DNA of 37,262 nucleotides, taken from Phycisphaerae bacterium. GTDB taxonomy: Bacteria; Planctomycetota; Phycisphaerae; Sedimentisphaerales; Anaerobacaceae. A program made the translations under genes and the position numbers. The notes under the pieces are model-generated. The model searched no databases and had not been told where the DNA came from. It saw only the letters and a program-made list of their open reading frames with translations. The stretch's first letter is position 1; each line of letters starts with the position of its first letter. This document shows, one piece after another, positions 1-7,040 of the stretch. The stretch spans positions 1 to 37,262 of the forward strand of contig JAUXAL010000040.1 of NCBI GenBank assembly GCA_030619925.1. Reading direction: 5' to 3'.

Positions 1-997
1 CCGCATGCACAGACTCACCTATTGCCCATACTCGAAAGGCTTGCGCCATTGCTTCATCATAAGATTTACCTTTTAATTTAACAAGAGGATCCTTAGTCAC
101 CAACCTCTTAGCTTTTTCGAAACATGTTTCCAATATTTCCTTGTTGCCACCAGAATTGTCTTTTAAAAGGTCTTCAAGGCTTTTCCAGTCGATCACACCT
201 TTTTTGACTCCATCTTCAAGGTCAACTACAGAAAAAACTATATCATCAGCAGCTTCGACGATAAATGTTACTGGATTCTTCGCTTCGCCGGATCCTGTCT
301 CATTTCGCACTAAATCTATAATGAGTTCCTCTGAAGCGAAATAACCAACTTTCCTCTTTTCATGAAGTCCTTTATTAATTTTGTCAGATGGAACTGTATA
401 TTTACACGCGGCAGACATAGTCGCGCAGGTAAAGTTTAGACCGTAAAGGTCTGACAATATCTGCAACTTCGAAACAAGGCGTATGGTCTGCGCATTTCCT
501 TCAAACTTCAGGAAATCGTTTTTGAGTTGATCTTCTCTACTTCCGACACTACCGAAATTCCAAAAATCTCCTTTTCTTTCTTTGAAATCCTTTTCTTTTT
601 CTTTAAACCATTCTGCAATAGCTTCTTCACCTGCATGGCCAAAGGGGGGATTACCCAAGTCGTGTATCAGACCGCAGGTAGCAGCTATGGTTTCAAGAGC
701 TTTAGCTTGTTTTTCATCTATTTCTTTCTTATCTTTATCAAGCCAACTACCAATAACGCGTGCCATATCTCGTGCAACTGTAGAAACTTCTAATGAATGA
801 GTCAGACGTGTTCTTACCGAATCGTTTGGTTCAAGGGGAAATACTTGGGCTTTGTCGTGCATGCGTCTAACTGGTGTGCTAAATATCGCTCGGTCGTAAT
901 CCCTCTCGAATTCCGTGCGATTGTTCTTCTCTCTTGGTTTTGGCTCAACAAAAAAAGCTCTTACTCGCTTGTCAGATAATAATTTATCCCATTCCAT
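1..997 (-). CDS. dgt: dGTPase / HD-domain deoxynucleotide triphosphohydrolase, 3' end missing
   Basis: Hydrolyses dGTP (or other dNTPs) to the nucleoside plus triphosphate, controlling dNTP pools in the cytoplasm. The reverse strand translates as one open frame from ATG at 997 (MEWDKLLSDKRVRAFF) to the left edge, so the C-terminus is outside the window. The HD-superfamily metal ligands are visible in order: RTRLTHSLEVS, LIHDLGNPPFGHAGE and, later, EAADDIVFSVVDLEDG. FEGNAQTIRLVSKLQ is the usual dGTPase segment after the HD motif. A GAGG Shine-Dalgarno lies 6-7 nt before the ATG. About 332 residues are present; full-length family members are usually 380-500. The gene heads a run of minus-strand genes but is separated from the next one by over 500 bp of repeat-rich DNA, so it is probably transcribed alone. 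Family call is firm; exact substrate is not. Confidence 0.9.
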   Translation of the reverse strand, partial: MEWDKLLSDKRVRAFFVEPKPREKNNRTEFERDYDRAIFSTPVRRMHDKAQVFPLEPNDSVRTRLTHSLEVSTVARDMARVIGSWLDKDKKEIDEKQAKALETIAATCGLIHDLGNPPFGHAGEEAIAEWFKEKEKDFKERKGDFWNFGSVGSREDQLKNDFLKFEGNAQTIRLVSKLQILSDLYGLNFTCATMSAACKYTVPSDKINKGLHEKRKVGYFASEELIIDLVRNETGSGEAKNPVTFIVEAADDIVFSVVDLEDGVKKGVIDWKSLEDLLKDNSGGNKEILETCFEKAKRLVTKDPLVKLKGKSYDEAMAQAFRVWAIGESVHA

Positions 998-1236
998 TTT
1001 GACCTCGTATTGAAACCAAAATCAACAAATACACATTTCTTTGTCCACCCACATGAAAAACGTAAATATTCACCGTCAAATCCTGCACCAAAAAACCGCA
1101 ATTCCCGACACTTAAATTCGTAATTCGTATCTCGTATTTCGCTTCAAGTTGTCCGTATCACGCCTTTATGGAAGTAAAATAACACAAAAGAATTGAAAAG
1201 GCAAGAGAAAAAAGACAGCGTTTAGCGTGTAGGGGG

Positions 1237-1303
1237 TGTTTATTAGGTTATCAGGTGAACAGGAAATCAGGTGGCAGGCTATCAGGACAGCAGGGTATCA
1301 GGT
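1237..1303. repeat. Degenerate ATCAGG array
   Basis: The hexamer ATCAGG recurs five times (TTATCAGGTGAACAGG, AAATCAGGTGGCAGG, CTATCAGGACAGCAGGG, TATCAGGT) with AGG/CAGG triplets between the copies. It is imperfect and has no spacer/repeat structure like CRISPR. Confidence 0.6.
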
Positions 1304-1388
1304 AAAAGAATAGAAGGCGGACGATGGAAGAAGTGAATTGGTGAATTAGTGAATTAGTGATTAGTGATTGGTTAAATTCGTGTTAATT

Positions 1389-1503
1389 CGTGGCTTTAAT
1401 TCGTATTTCGTATCTCGTATGTCGTATCTCGCAATTCCCGCCAAACTTGTTCTGTGCAATCAGTGTAATCCGTGGCTTTAATTCGTATCTCGTATGTCGT
1501 ATA
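1389..1503. repeat. Period-7 TCGTAT arrays with an 18-bp direct repeat
   Basis: Two blocks begin with the same 18 bases (1389-1406 and 1471-1488) and continue as heptads ending in CGTAT (ATTCGTA, TTTCGTA, TCTCGTA, TGTCGTA). The blocks are about 82 bp apart. A related block lies at 1116-1142. Words such as AATCAGTGTAATCCGTGGC between them resemble intergenic sequences I remember from unrelated bacteria, but I cannot check that here. Confidence 0.7.
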
Positions 1504-1560
1504 TGAAAAACCCACCAGATAAATCCGGGGGCTGAAGGTTTGTGATGACACCGAGAAGTG

Positions 1561-2196
1561 TCATTTTAGTTCTACGGACCAGTAGGCGTGGTCGAGGAAC
1601 TGCTTCCAGCTTCGGTAACGTTGGTGGCCGAGATGAACGTGAACGAGCGGATTGTGCTTCGGCTTGATGGGCTTCTGAATCAGCTTCATCCCGGCGTGCT
1701 TTGGGGTTCGGCCGCCTTTTTTAACATTGCAGTCTGCGCAGGCACAAACTATGTTTTCCCAGATTGATTTGCCGCCCATGCTCCTTGGGATTAGGTGGTC
1801 GAGCGATAATTCGCTGGTTGGATAACGTTTGCCGCAATACTGACATCTGTTTTTATCGCGGGCGAAGATGTTTCGGCGATTGAACTTTACTTCGTTTCGC
1901 GGCAGACGGTCGAAGAATAACAGCCGAATGATTCGCGGCACGGCGATATGGAAGTTTACGGTGGAGACCCAATCGTGTCCATCGGGCTCGAAATTACGCC
2001 TGAGCTGGCTTACATCGCACCAGCTCTGGAAATCATAGTTGGAATATCGGCCTTCCTCGAGCGAGACGACCTCGGCAAGCTCGCGAAATAGCAAAGAAAA
2101 CGCCCGCCTGGCTCCTACAATACGGATGGCCATATAATGCTTGTTAAGCACAAGAACATTGCAGTCCAGACCGGATTTGAACTCGCCGGCAATCAT
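1561..2196 (-). CDS. HNH endonuclease family protein
   Basis: A 211-residue protein with a C-terminal HNH nuclease domain. RCQYCG and CACADC give the two zinc-knuckle CxxC pairs; LSLDHLIPRSMGG supplies the catalytic DH and the following region ENIVCACADCN the N and second H-equivalent. The N-terminal ~90 residues (MIAGEFKSGLDCNVLVLNKH onward) are the domain usually attached to this widespread group of bacterial HNH proteins. Its biological role is not established; it is often annotated as 'HNH endonuclease' or 5-methylcytosine restriction-like, and I see no methylase or restriction partner nearby. Start at ATG 2196 is chosen because the family begins close to the VLVLNKxxxxI motif; there is no clear Shine-Dalgarno. 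Confidence 0.85.
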   Translation of the reverse strand: MIAGEFKSGLDCNVLVLNKHYMAIRIVGARRAFSLLFRELAEVVSLEEGRYSNYDFQSWCDVSQLRRNFEPDGHDWVSTVNFHIAVPRIIRLLFFDRLPRNEVKFNRRNIFARDKNRCQYCGKRYPTSELSLDHLIPRSMGGKSIWENIVCACADCNVKKGGRTPKHAGMKLIQKPIKPKHNPLVHVHLGHQRYRSWKQFLDHAYWSVELK

Positions 2197-2228
2197 AATG
2201 TCGTATATCGTGTTGCGTGTCTCGACGG

Positions 2229-2247
2229 TGAGCGGCCTAACCGCTCA
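2229..2247. other. Perfect 7-bp hairpin upstream of the HNH gene
   Basis: TGAGCGG and CCGCTCA are separated by CCTAA. It lies between the cold-shock gene and the HNH gene, just before the latter's start. There is no T-run on either side, so it is not a normal intrinsic terminator; an operator or a Rho-dependent pause site is possible. Confidence 0.4.
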
Positions 2248-2365
2248 AGCTACGCGTCTACCATAACTGCTATTACCGCTTCTTTAGGATTAAATCAGGC
2301 AATTAGGCAATGAAAAAACAAGACCCGTTTATAACCTCCTCTCGGGGCCAAGATACAAAGTGGCT

Positions 2366-2593
2366 TTACGACTCTTTTTCACTTTCTGAGGCTGATTCGA
2401 CAACTACATTCTCAGCCCTTAGACCCTTCTCACCCTCGACAATATCGAAAGTAACTGGATCGCCTTCAGCAAGAGCTCTGTATCCATCACCTGAAATACT
2501 TGAGTAGTGGACGAAAATATCACGGCCATCGGAGGTAGCGATAAATCCGTAACCCTTTCTTGGGTTGAACCACTTAACGTTTCCGTCTGACAT
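2366..2593 (-). CDS. csp: Cold-shock domain protein (Csp family)
   Basis: A 75-residue single cold-shock (OB-fold) domain that binds single-stranded RNA/DNA and acts as an RNA chaperone. RNP1 is KGYGFI (residues 13-18) and RNP2 is IFVHY (26-30); the N-terminal GNVKWFNPRKGYGFI segment is diagnostic. The start at 2593 is set by a strong AAAGGAG about 6 nt upstream and by the family N-terminus (MSDGNVKWF); a longer frame starting at 2650 would add unrelated residues. A short acidic/serine tail (ESASESEKES) follows the domain. It lies 146 bp downstream of the HU gene on the same strand; the long 5' leader would suit the RNA-level control common for this family, though no thermosensor structure is proven. 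Confidence 0.95.
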   Translation of the reverse strand: MSDGNVKWFNPRKGYGFIATSDGRDIFVHYSSISGDGYRALAEGDPVTFDIVEGEKGLRAENVVVESASESEKES

Positions 2594-2739
2594 AAAACGC
2601 TCCTTTTGAACAACTTTGCCGACACAGACTATTCTTTGCGCTTGCCACAACGTGTTATAGCTGATAGTTCATAAGTGAAACTTGCTGCCTTGTGTTGTGG
2701 AAGGCGGCTTCTTATTGGATTCGGTCCCATTCAAAACAA

Positions 2740-3051
2740 TTATTTGGTTTCGGTGGATTCTACAGCGGCGGCACAAAGATTTTCTCTCATGAGTCGGCCC
2801 ATCTTAAATTTCACCGTTCGCTTTGCAGGGACCTCAACACGCTCGAGAGTTTTGGGATTCTGTGCAATTCTCGCGGCTCTCGTCTTGGTCTCGAAGACAC
2901 CAAAGTCTCGGAATTCCAAACGGTTATTCTCACACAGTTCCGCTGTTATTTCGTCAAGGAACGCCTGGATGATGCACTTGACTATTACTCTTTTTGCTTG
3001 TGTGCGTTCTGCAATCCGGTCGATAAGTTCTTTTTTTGTAATCGTTGCCAT
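2740..3051 (-). CDS. hup: HU/IHF-family DNA-binding protein
   Basis: A 103-residue histone-like protein that bends and compacts DNA in the nucleoid. It begins TITKKELIDRIAERT (helix 1 of HU) and contains RLEFRDFGVFETKTRAARIAQNPKT, the beta-arm with the family's G-F and RxxRxxxNPxT signature (here RAARIAQNPKT). PAKRTVKFKMGRLMREN is the final beta-strand/helix. Length is about 10 residues over the usual ~90 because of a C-terminal AAAVESTETK tail. Start at 3051 is supported by GAGGTGG 5-6 nt upstream. Upstream there are about 900 bp without a convincing gene. Confidence 0.95.
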   Translation of the reverse strand: MATITKKELIDRIAERTQAKRVIVKCIIQAFLDEITAELCENNRLEFRDFGVFETKTRAARIAQNPKTLERVEVPAKRTVKFKMGRLMRENLCAAAVESTETK

Positions 3052-3958
3052 AAGCCACCTCGTTTTCAGGAAAGAGCAATTTAGAAACTGGATTCTGTTT
3101 ACATTAAAAAAAAGCTGCTGTATAACGAATTACCACTCTTGGTTATCCAACAGCTCATCACACGCATACCTCTCTAAACTTTACGACCCAGGAGCAGCCG
3201 CTTTGGCGGTGTTTTGCAGTATAAGATTTTTTTTTGTCTGCTGCAAACTCACCGGCAAAGTGAAAACTCTCAAATACCACAACGTACTATACAATAAAGA
3301 CTTCTATACGGCAAGCAATTTTTGCACAGAATTTTTCAGATTCTAAAAAAAAATTCTAACACCACCTCAGGCCCGGAGGAAAATCTGAGCATACTTACAC
3401 CGCCACCGCTGTTATAGGGCCCCCTTAAATAAAGACGCTCAGCGACAAATTTGGAGGACGTGAAGCGTTGACAAATAAACTTTTGGCAAAACAATTGGAC
3501 GCTAACTCCTTTGTTCGCAAGATGTTATGTAAATACAGCCTTTGTTTTATCCCGCCGATGTGTTCAAAAACTACGTTTCTGTATCATAGCTTAAAGCCGG
3601 GTCAAAAGATTCGCCTCCGCGGCGGGACACAAAAAAAGCCCGTATTGGAGCTTTTCGTGAGCTTTTTGGGAGTGCTCGTGTATGGTGTTGCCGGCCGGCT
3701 TTCATTGCCGATTATTTGCAAAATGGTCTCAAGACAAAATAGTTTATTGACCCGCTAAGGATTTGTCGGCATAATTAGCGTTTCTATATCTGCTTGGCTG
3801 ATTTACAGTGAGTCTGTAAAGTGTGACTCAGATACTATTTTTGCAGGGTAAATGGTCATTTGTAATGTTCTGGTTAGACTTTTTTGAAATAGCGAACACA
3901 GAGTTTACCCCCCTGCTTTCTTGCGAAAGCACGAAGGGGGGCGGCAGGGTTGGTATTT
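3052..3958. other. Long intergenic region before lepB
   Basis: About 900 bp between divergent HU and lepB. It is AT-rich near HU, with T- and A-runs around 3226-3235 and 3344-3353. A 96-codon plus-strand frame (3468-3758, TTG start) is present but matches no family I know. I looked for tmRNA, RNase P and SRP RNA hallmarks and saw none. The hairpin before lepB is listed separately. Confidence 0.6.
3908..3941. promoter_or_regulatory. Strong hairpin in the lepB leader
   Basis: An outer CCCCCC/GGGGGG stem (3908-3913 with 3936-3941) encloses a perfect 7-bp stem TGCTTTC/GAAAGCA with loop TTGC (3914-3931) and a short CGAA bulge. It ends 17 nt before the lepB ATG. No U-tract follows, so it is not a classical terminator; it may be a palindromic repeat or a translation/transcription control structure. 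Confidence 0.55.
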
Positions 3959-5548
3959 ATGGCTGTAAGTAAGACCGAGAAAAGCAGCTCCAGTAAGCCA
4001 CCTCAAAAAAAGAGAGATAGAGCGGCTGATATTGCAAACACCTTTGAATGGCTGATAACGGCTTTCATATTGGCCTTTGTCTTCAGGGCATTTGTAATGG
4101 AGGCATTCCGCATACCTACCGGCAGTATGGCCGATACCCTTAAAGGGGCCCATTTTCGGCTGCGATGCCGGCAATGCGGATATAGATACGAGTATGGCTT
4201 TGTGCCGCAAAATTATGGATTTCCGGAGGATTACGTTCCACCGCCCGGAAATCTGAAATCATATTCCTCTCGTTGTCCAAGCTGTGGTTATTACCAGGCG
4301 ACCGGCGGAGCAATGTCGGTGGCAAACGGTGATCGGATACTTGTCTTGAAATGCCTCTATCAGTTCTTCGGACCCAAGCGGTGGGACGTTATAGTGTTCA
4401 AAAATCCCCTTGATCCTCGAATAAATTACATCAAACGGCTCGTGGGTCTACCGGAAGAAAAATTGGAAATAATCGACGGTGATGTCTATATCAACGGGAA
4501 AATCGCCCGAAAACCGCCTAAAGTCCAGAACGAGCTGTGGATGCCGGTCTATGACAATGATTACCAGCCTGTTATTCCCTACGCACCGGCTTTTAACCAC
4601 CACCAATGGGCCCAGCCCTTTAAGGCCGGAAGTTTATGGGAAATTGACGAAGCCAGCCCCACATTATTCCGTTTGGACAGCTCGGCCGACCAAATCAATA
4701 GTATGGTTTATAGTACCTCAATCGGCAATGATTTCAGAGCCACCTACGCTTACGACGATGTTAGAGATTATAAACGTCTGCCGTATTGCAGCGACCTGAT
4801 GGTACGTTTTTACGCAAATCCGCATGAATCAGAGGGACGTATAGGCATAGAACTGAGCAAATACGAAACCCATTACAAAGCCTGGGTCGATTTAACAGGT
4901 GAAATGTTCATCACAAAAAATGAGAAAAATGGAAAAATCACGGAATTAGCTCGAGAGTCAATCGAGCCACCGACAATAAATAAATCGGCTCTGGTTAAAT
5001 TCGCCAATGTTGACCATCAATTGGTTTTTCAATTCGGCAGCGAAAAATTAACTTGGGATTTAGGGCTCTCACCCGAAGCCGCCGGACCCAGAAAAACAAA
5101 GATCGAGCCGCAAGTGAGGATATTCGGCTCCGGCAGACTAACGCTCTCACACGTGGCCATTTTCAGGGATATCCACTACACCGCACCGAACGGTCTCGGA
5201 CAGGGCAGAGCAGCAGAGGACAACCCTTTTACCCTTGGAAAAGATGAGTTTTTCGTACTGGGTGACAATAGCCCCAACAGTCAGGACAGCAGATGGTGGA
5301 ACAGACCGGGCAAGGCAAATAACGGTCTGTCGTACCGCGAGGGTATTGTCCCGCGTGACTATCTGGTGGGCAAGGCACTGTTTGTTTACTGGCCCAGCGG
5401 ATTCGAATTTCCCTGGCCGGAGAGCTTGAGAACGGTTCTTAGCCGACACAGCCGTCTAAGCCGGGTAATGTATTGGATTGTCTCGTTGGACTGTATCCCC
5501 AATATCGAGCAGCGTTTTATCTATGGCGGCTCAAACGAAAGTGAGTAA
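3959..5548 (+). CDS. lepB: Signal peptidase I with zinc-ribbon and large beta-rich insert
   Basis: Cleaves signal peptides from exported proteins at the cytoplasmic membrane (family S26A). One N-terminal membrane segment (about residues 30-47) precedes RIPTGSMADTL, giving the catalytic Ser at ~56. The general-base Lys is in INYIKRLVGLPEEK (~159), and the conserved box GDNSPNSQDSRWW lies near residue 434. At 529 residues it is far longer than typical (about 200-330). Two insertions explain this: CRQCGYRY...CPSCGYY (Cys 70, 73, 106, 109), a zinc-ribbon placed between Ser and Lys, and about 200 residues (roughly 215-420) between the Lys region and the GDN box that look like a beta-sandwich. Start at ATG 3959 is preferred over TTG 3950; neither has a strong Shine-Dalgarno. 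It appears monocistronic. Confidence 0.93.
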   Translation: MAVSKTEKSSSSKPPQKKRDRAADIANTFEWLITAFILAFVFRAFVMEAFRIPTGSMADTLKGAHFRLRCRQCGYRYEYGFVPQNYGFPEDYVPPPGNLKSYSSRCPSCGYYQATGGAMSVANGDRILVLKCLYQFFGPKRWDVIVFKNPLDPRINYIKRLVGLPEEKLEIIDGDVYINGKIARKPPKVQNELWMPVYDNDYQPVIPYAPAFNHHQWAQPFKAGSLWEIDEASPTLFRLDSSADQINSMVYSTSIGNDFRATYAYDDVRDYKRLPYCSDLMVRFYANPHESEGRIGIELSKYETHYKAWVDLTGEMFITKNEKNGKITELARESIEPPTINKSALVKFANVDHQLVFQFGSEKLTWDLGLSPEAAGPRKTKIEPQVRIFGSGRLTLSHVAIFRDIHYTAPNGLGQGRAAEDNPFTLGKDEFFVLGDNSPNSQDSRWWNRPGKANNGLSYREGIVPRDYLVGKALFVYWPSGFEFPWPESLRTVLSRHSRLSRVMYWIVSLDCIPNIEQRFIYGGSNESE

Positions 5549-5603
5549 CTGCCGGGGTCGTTTCGCTGCGCTTCGGAGTTCATATCGAAAAGCTCTATCG
5601 ACC

Positions 5604-5624
5604 ATTGATTATTGACTATTTCAC
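5604..5624. repeat. Short period-7 array
   Basis: Heptads TTGATTA and TTGACTA followed by TTTCACT lie between lepB and the next convergent gene. It is one of several intergenic arrays with this period. Confidence 0.4.
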
Positions 5625-5631
5625 TTCGTTT

Positions 5632-6432
5632 TTATCCATCATTTAGCTCGTGACAGAGCATTAGTCTGGCCAATATTTCTCTCTCGTTTGCTGATTCTAT
5701 TTGATAAACTTTTCCGCCTGCTTTCTTATATTCCTCGCAAAAGCTACTCGAGCTTTCCTTATATTTCTCGTAAAAGAGTCTTTTGTATTCCGGCTGCTGG
5801 GCTAAAGATTGTATTTCCTCCGGGTTCCAGTATTTTATAATTATATTTTTGTCCTCAAGCAGGAAGTCAACACTCACTGTTTTGTTATCTATTTTTAGAA
5901 ATCTATTCGTTTTGAAATCTATGTTTTTGCTTTTCAGATATCTGCAGATTATTTCCTCTCGGCCTTTTTGTCTGGTCATATTTATTTTTCTTCTGTCTCG
6001 TTTTGACTTTTCTACTATCGCCCTACGAGCTTTTAGCTTTTCATTGTGGGTCTTTTTCATCCTACCAGGCGGGTTCAAGGGATTATGACGAAAAGCATAA
6101 GAAGAGCGATGAGCGTCACAATCAACCAAACCAGAATGGATGTAATATAAAACATGATGGGGGGAGTAGGAGCCATGGTCAGAAATCAAACCAGAAGAAT
6201 GTTTGTAACTAAAAGCATAAGGAGAGTAACGGACATCGTCGGAAACTAAACCGGAATGGCCGTATTTGTAAGCATAGGGTGAGTAGTGAACGTCACCAGA
6301 GATCAGACCATGAACGTACGGAGACCAACGAGTACGGTAACGGATAGAAGAAACGTAACTACAATAATAGCCCTTAGTCACACTGGGCACAATTGTCAAC
6401 ATTGCTATTGCTAACATTGAAATCCGTTTCAT
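5632..6432 (-). CDS. Secreted protein with YSPYA tandem repeats and nuclease-like C-terminal domain
   Basis: A 266-residue protein that I cannot assign to a named family. Residues 1-21 form a signal peptide (MKRISMLAIAMLTIVPSVTKG). Residues 42-117 hold four tandem 17-20-residue units of the type GL[IV]SxDVxYSPYAxxYxHS, rich in Tyr, His and Ser. A basic linker (about 124-160) leads to a C-terminal domain (160-262) with the pattern EEIICRYLK...VDFLLEDKNIIIKYW, then a helical segment and KAGGKVYQI. That order resembles the Vsr/DUF559-type PD-(D/E)xK fold, but where an acid is expected after the second strand (IIxE) this protein has IIIKYW, so catalysis is doubtful. A GGGAG Shine-Dalgarno precedes ATG 6432. 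Likely periplasmic or surface-exposed; function unknown. Confidence 0.75.
   Translation of the reverse strand: MKRISMLAIAMLTIVPSVTKGYYCSYVSSIRYRTRWSPYVHGLISGDVHYSPYAYKYGHSGLVSDDVRYSPYAFSYKHSSGLISDHGSYSPHHVLYYIHSGLVDCDAHRSSYAFRHNPLNPPGRMKKTHNEKLKARRAIVEKSKRDRRKINMTRQKGREEIICRYLKSKNIDFKTNRFLKIDNKTVSVDFLLEDKNIIIKYWNPEEIQSLAQQPEYKRLFYEKYKESSSSFCEEYKKAGGKVYQIESANEREILARLMLCHELNDG
6082..6309 (-). repeat. Four ~57-60-bp tandem coding repeats (YSPYA units)
   Basis: The DNA encoding residues 42-117 of the secreted protein repeats with a period of about 57-60 bp. Copies differ at many positions; the last (GLVDCDAHRSSYAF) is the most divergent, suggesting an old array. Confidence 0.7.
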
Positions 6433-6608
6433 TTTATTCTCCCTTCTTTTCAGACTTTTTTCCTGTTACACCTCCTCTCTAAAAACTTTACCGTTTGTTC
6501 ATACCAACGACATTTGGGCGTTGTATATCTTCAGCGAGATTGGCAGTTTTCTCCTTATTTTCAAAGGAGCTTTAGCCCTGCAATTTCACCCTCCGTACCT
6601 TTCCGGCC

Positions 6609-7040
6609 CTATTCCGAGCCGACGTTACGGTTTCTCATTTCATATCTTTCTCCTCCAAAAGTGTTAATATTTTTAGGTCTAATCGGGCAGTTCCAAGTTT
6701 CCTTAAAAAGGCGCTCTGTAACCGCCCGAACTGGTAAAGAGATTTGGTTTAAGAAATGGTCTTTAATCCAGCTTGCTATGAAAAGATTTGATGCGCGAAT
6801 CTTTAGGCGTCCGTCAGCGAATGTGAGTGTGGCGGGGTTGTTAAACCATGTCCGATACTTTGGCGGCCCCACCTTTTCGGCAAGCGCTTCATCAGTGTTT
6901 ACCCCGTTAGAGACTTGACTGGCATTAGAATTAGAGTCTTGACTCGGATTGGAGCCAGGCGCGCTGGGGTCTCTAACGGGGTCGGGGTTTATTTCGGCCC
7001 GCGGGGCGCGGGAACACTCATCCTTGATTGTGTCCTGCAT
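6609..7040 (-). CDS. Stand-alone DnaA N-terminal (domain I) protein
   Basis: A 143-residue protein containing only the DnaA domain-I-like fold: KYRTWFNNPATLTFADG, LKIRASNLFIASWIKDHF and LNQISLPVRAVTERL (about residues 63-115) match the W/F-DG-L-I-N-F-WI-F pattern of DnaA_N. In DnaA this domain binds DnaB helicase and self-associates. No AAA+ or DNA-binding domain follows; translation stops at 6609, with no continuation downstream. The start at 7040 is chosen from GAGGAGAG about 9-10 nt upstream; the frame stays open to 7115. Residues ~18-50 are a Ser/Asn/Pro-rich segment created by an 80-bp palindromic element (see repeat). It could be a replication-linked regulator that competes for DnaA or DnaB, or just a divergent domain reuse; this is inference. 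Confidence 0.75.
   Translation of the reverse strand: MQDTIKDECSRAPRAEINPDPVRDPSAPGSNPSQDSNSNASQVSNGVNTDEALAEKVGPPKYRTWFNNPATLTFADGRLKIRASNLFIASWIKDHFLNQISLPVRAVTERLFKETWNCPIRPKNINTFGGERYEMRNRNVGSE
6902..6981 (-). repeat. 80-bp in-frame palindromic element, copy A
   Basis: Perfect 13-bp inverted ends: CCCCGTTAGAGAC (6902-6914) and GTCTCTAACGGGG (6969-6981), with a 54-bp spacer. On the minus strand it is read in frame inside the DnaA-domain-I gene as PVRD...VSNGV. The spacer holds a degenerate 24-bp duplication (TTAGAGACTTGACTGG / TTAGAGTCTTGACTCGG). Ends, spacer length and reading frame all match the copy at 10067-10146. Confidence 0.85.

Larger units (their letters stand above)
998..1560. 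other. Gene-free, repeat-rich spacer
   Basis: No credible gene is seen on either strand. The spacer is built largely of short degenerate arrays: TTCGTAT/CTCGTAT heptads (1116-1142, 1399-1437, 1480-1503), ATCAGG-type units (about 1237-1303) and GTGAATTA/GTGATTA units (1333-1372). An exact 18-bp direct repeat starting CGTGGCTTTAATTC occurs at 1389-1406 and 1471-1488. Confidence 0.8.

Noticed and set aside
1237-1303. ATCAGG array as a CRISPR remnant
   Set aside because: Units are 6-8 bp and degenerate, with no spacer-sized intervals and no cas genes.
2675-3346. 223-codon plus-strand frame
   Set aside because: It lies antisense over the clear HU gene and its leader; the protein is Ser/Arg/Phe-rich with no motif.
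3468-3758. 96-codon plus-strand frame before lepB
   Set aside because: TTG start, poor Shine-Dalgarno spacing and no family motif; composition does not resemble neighbouring genes.
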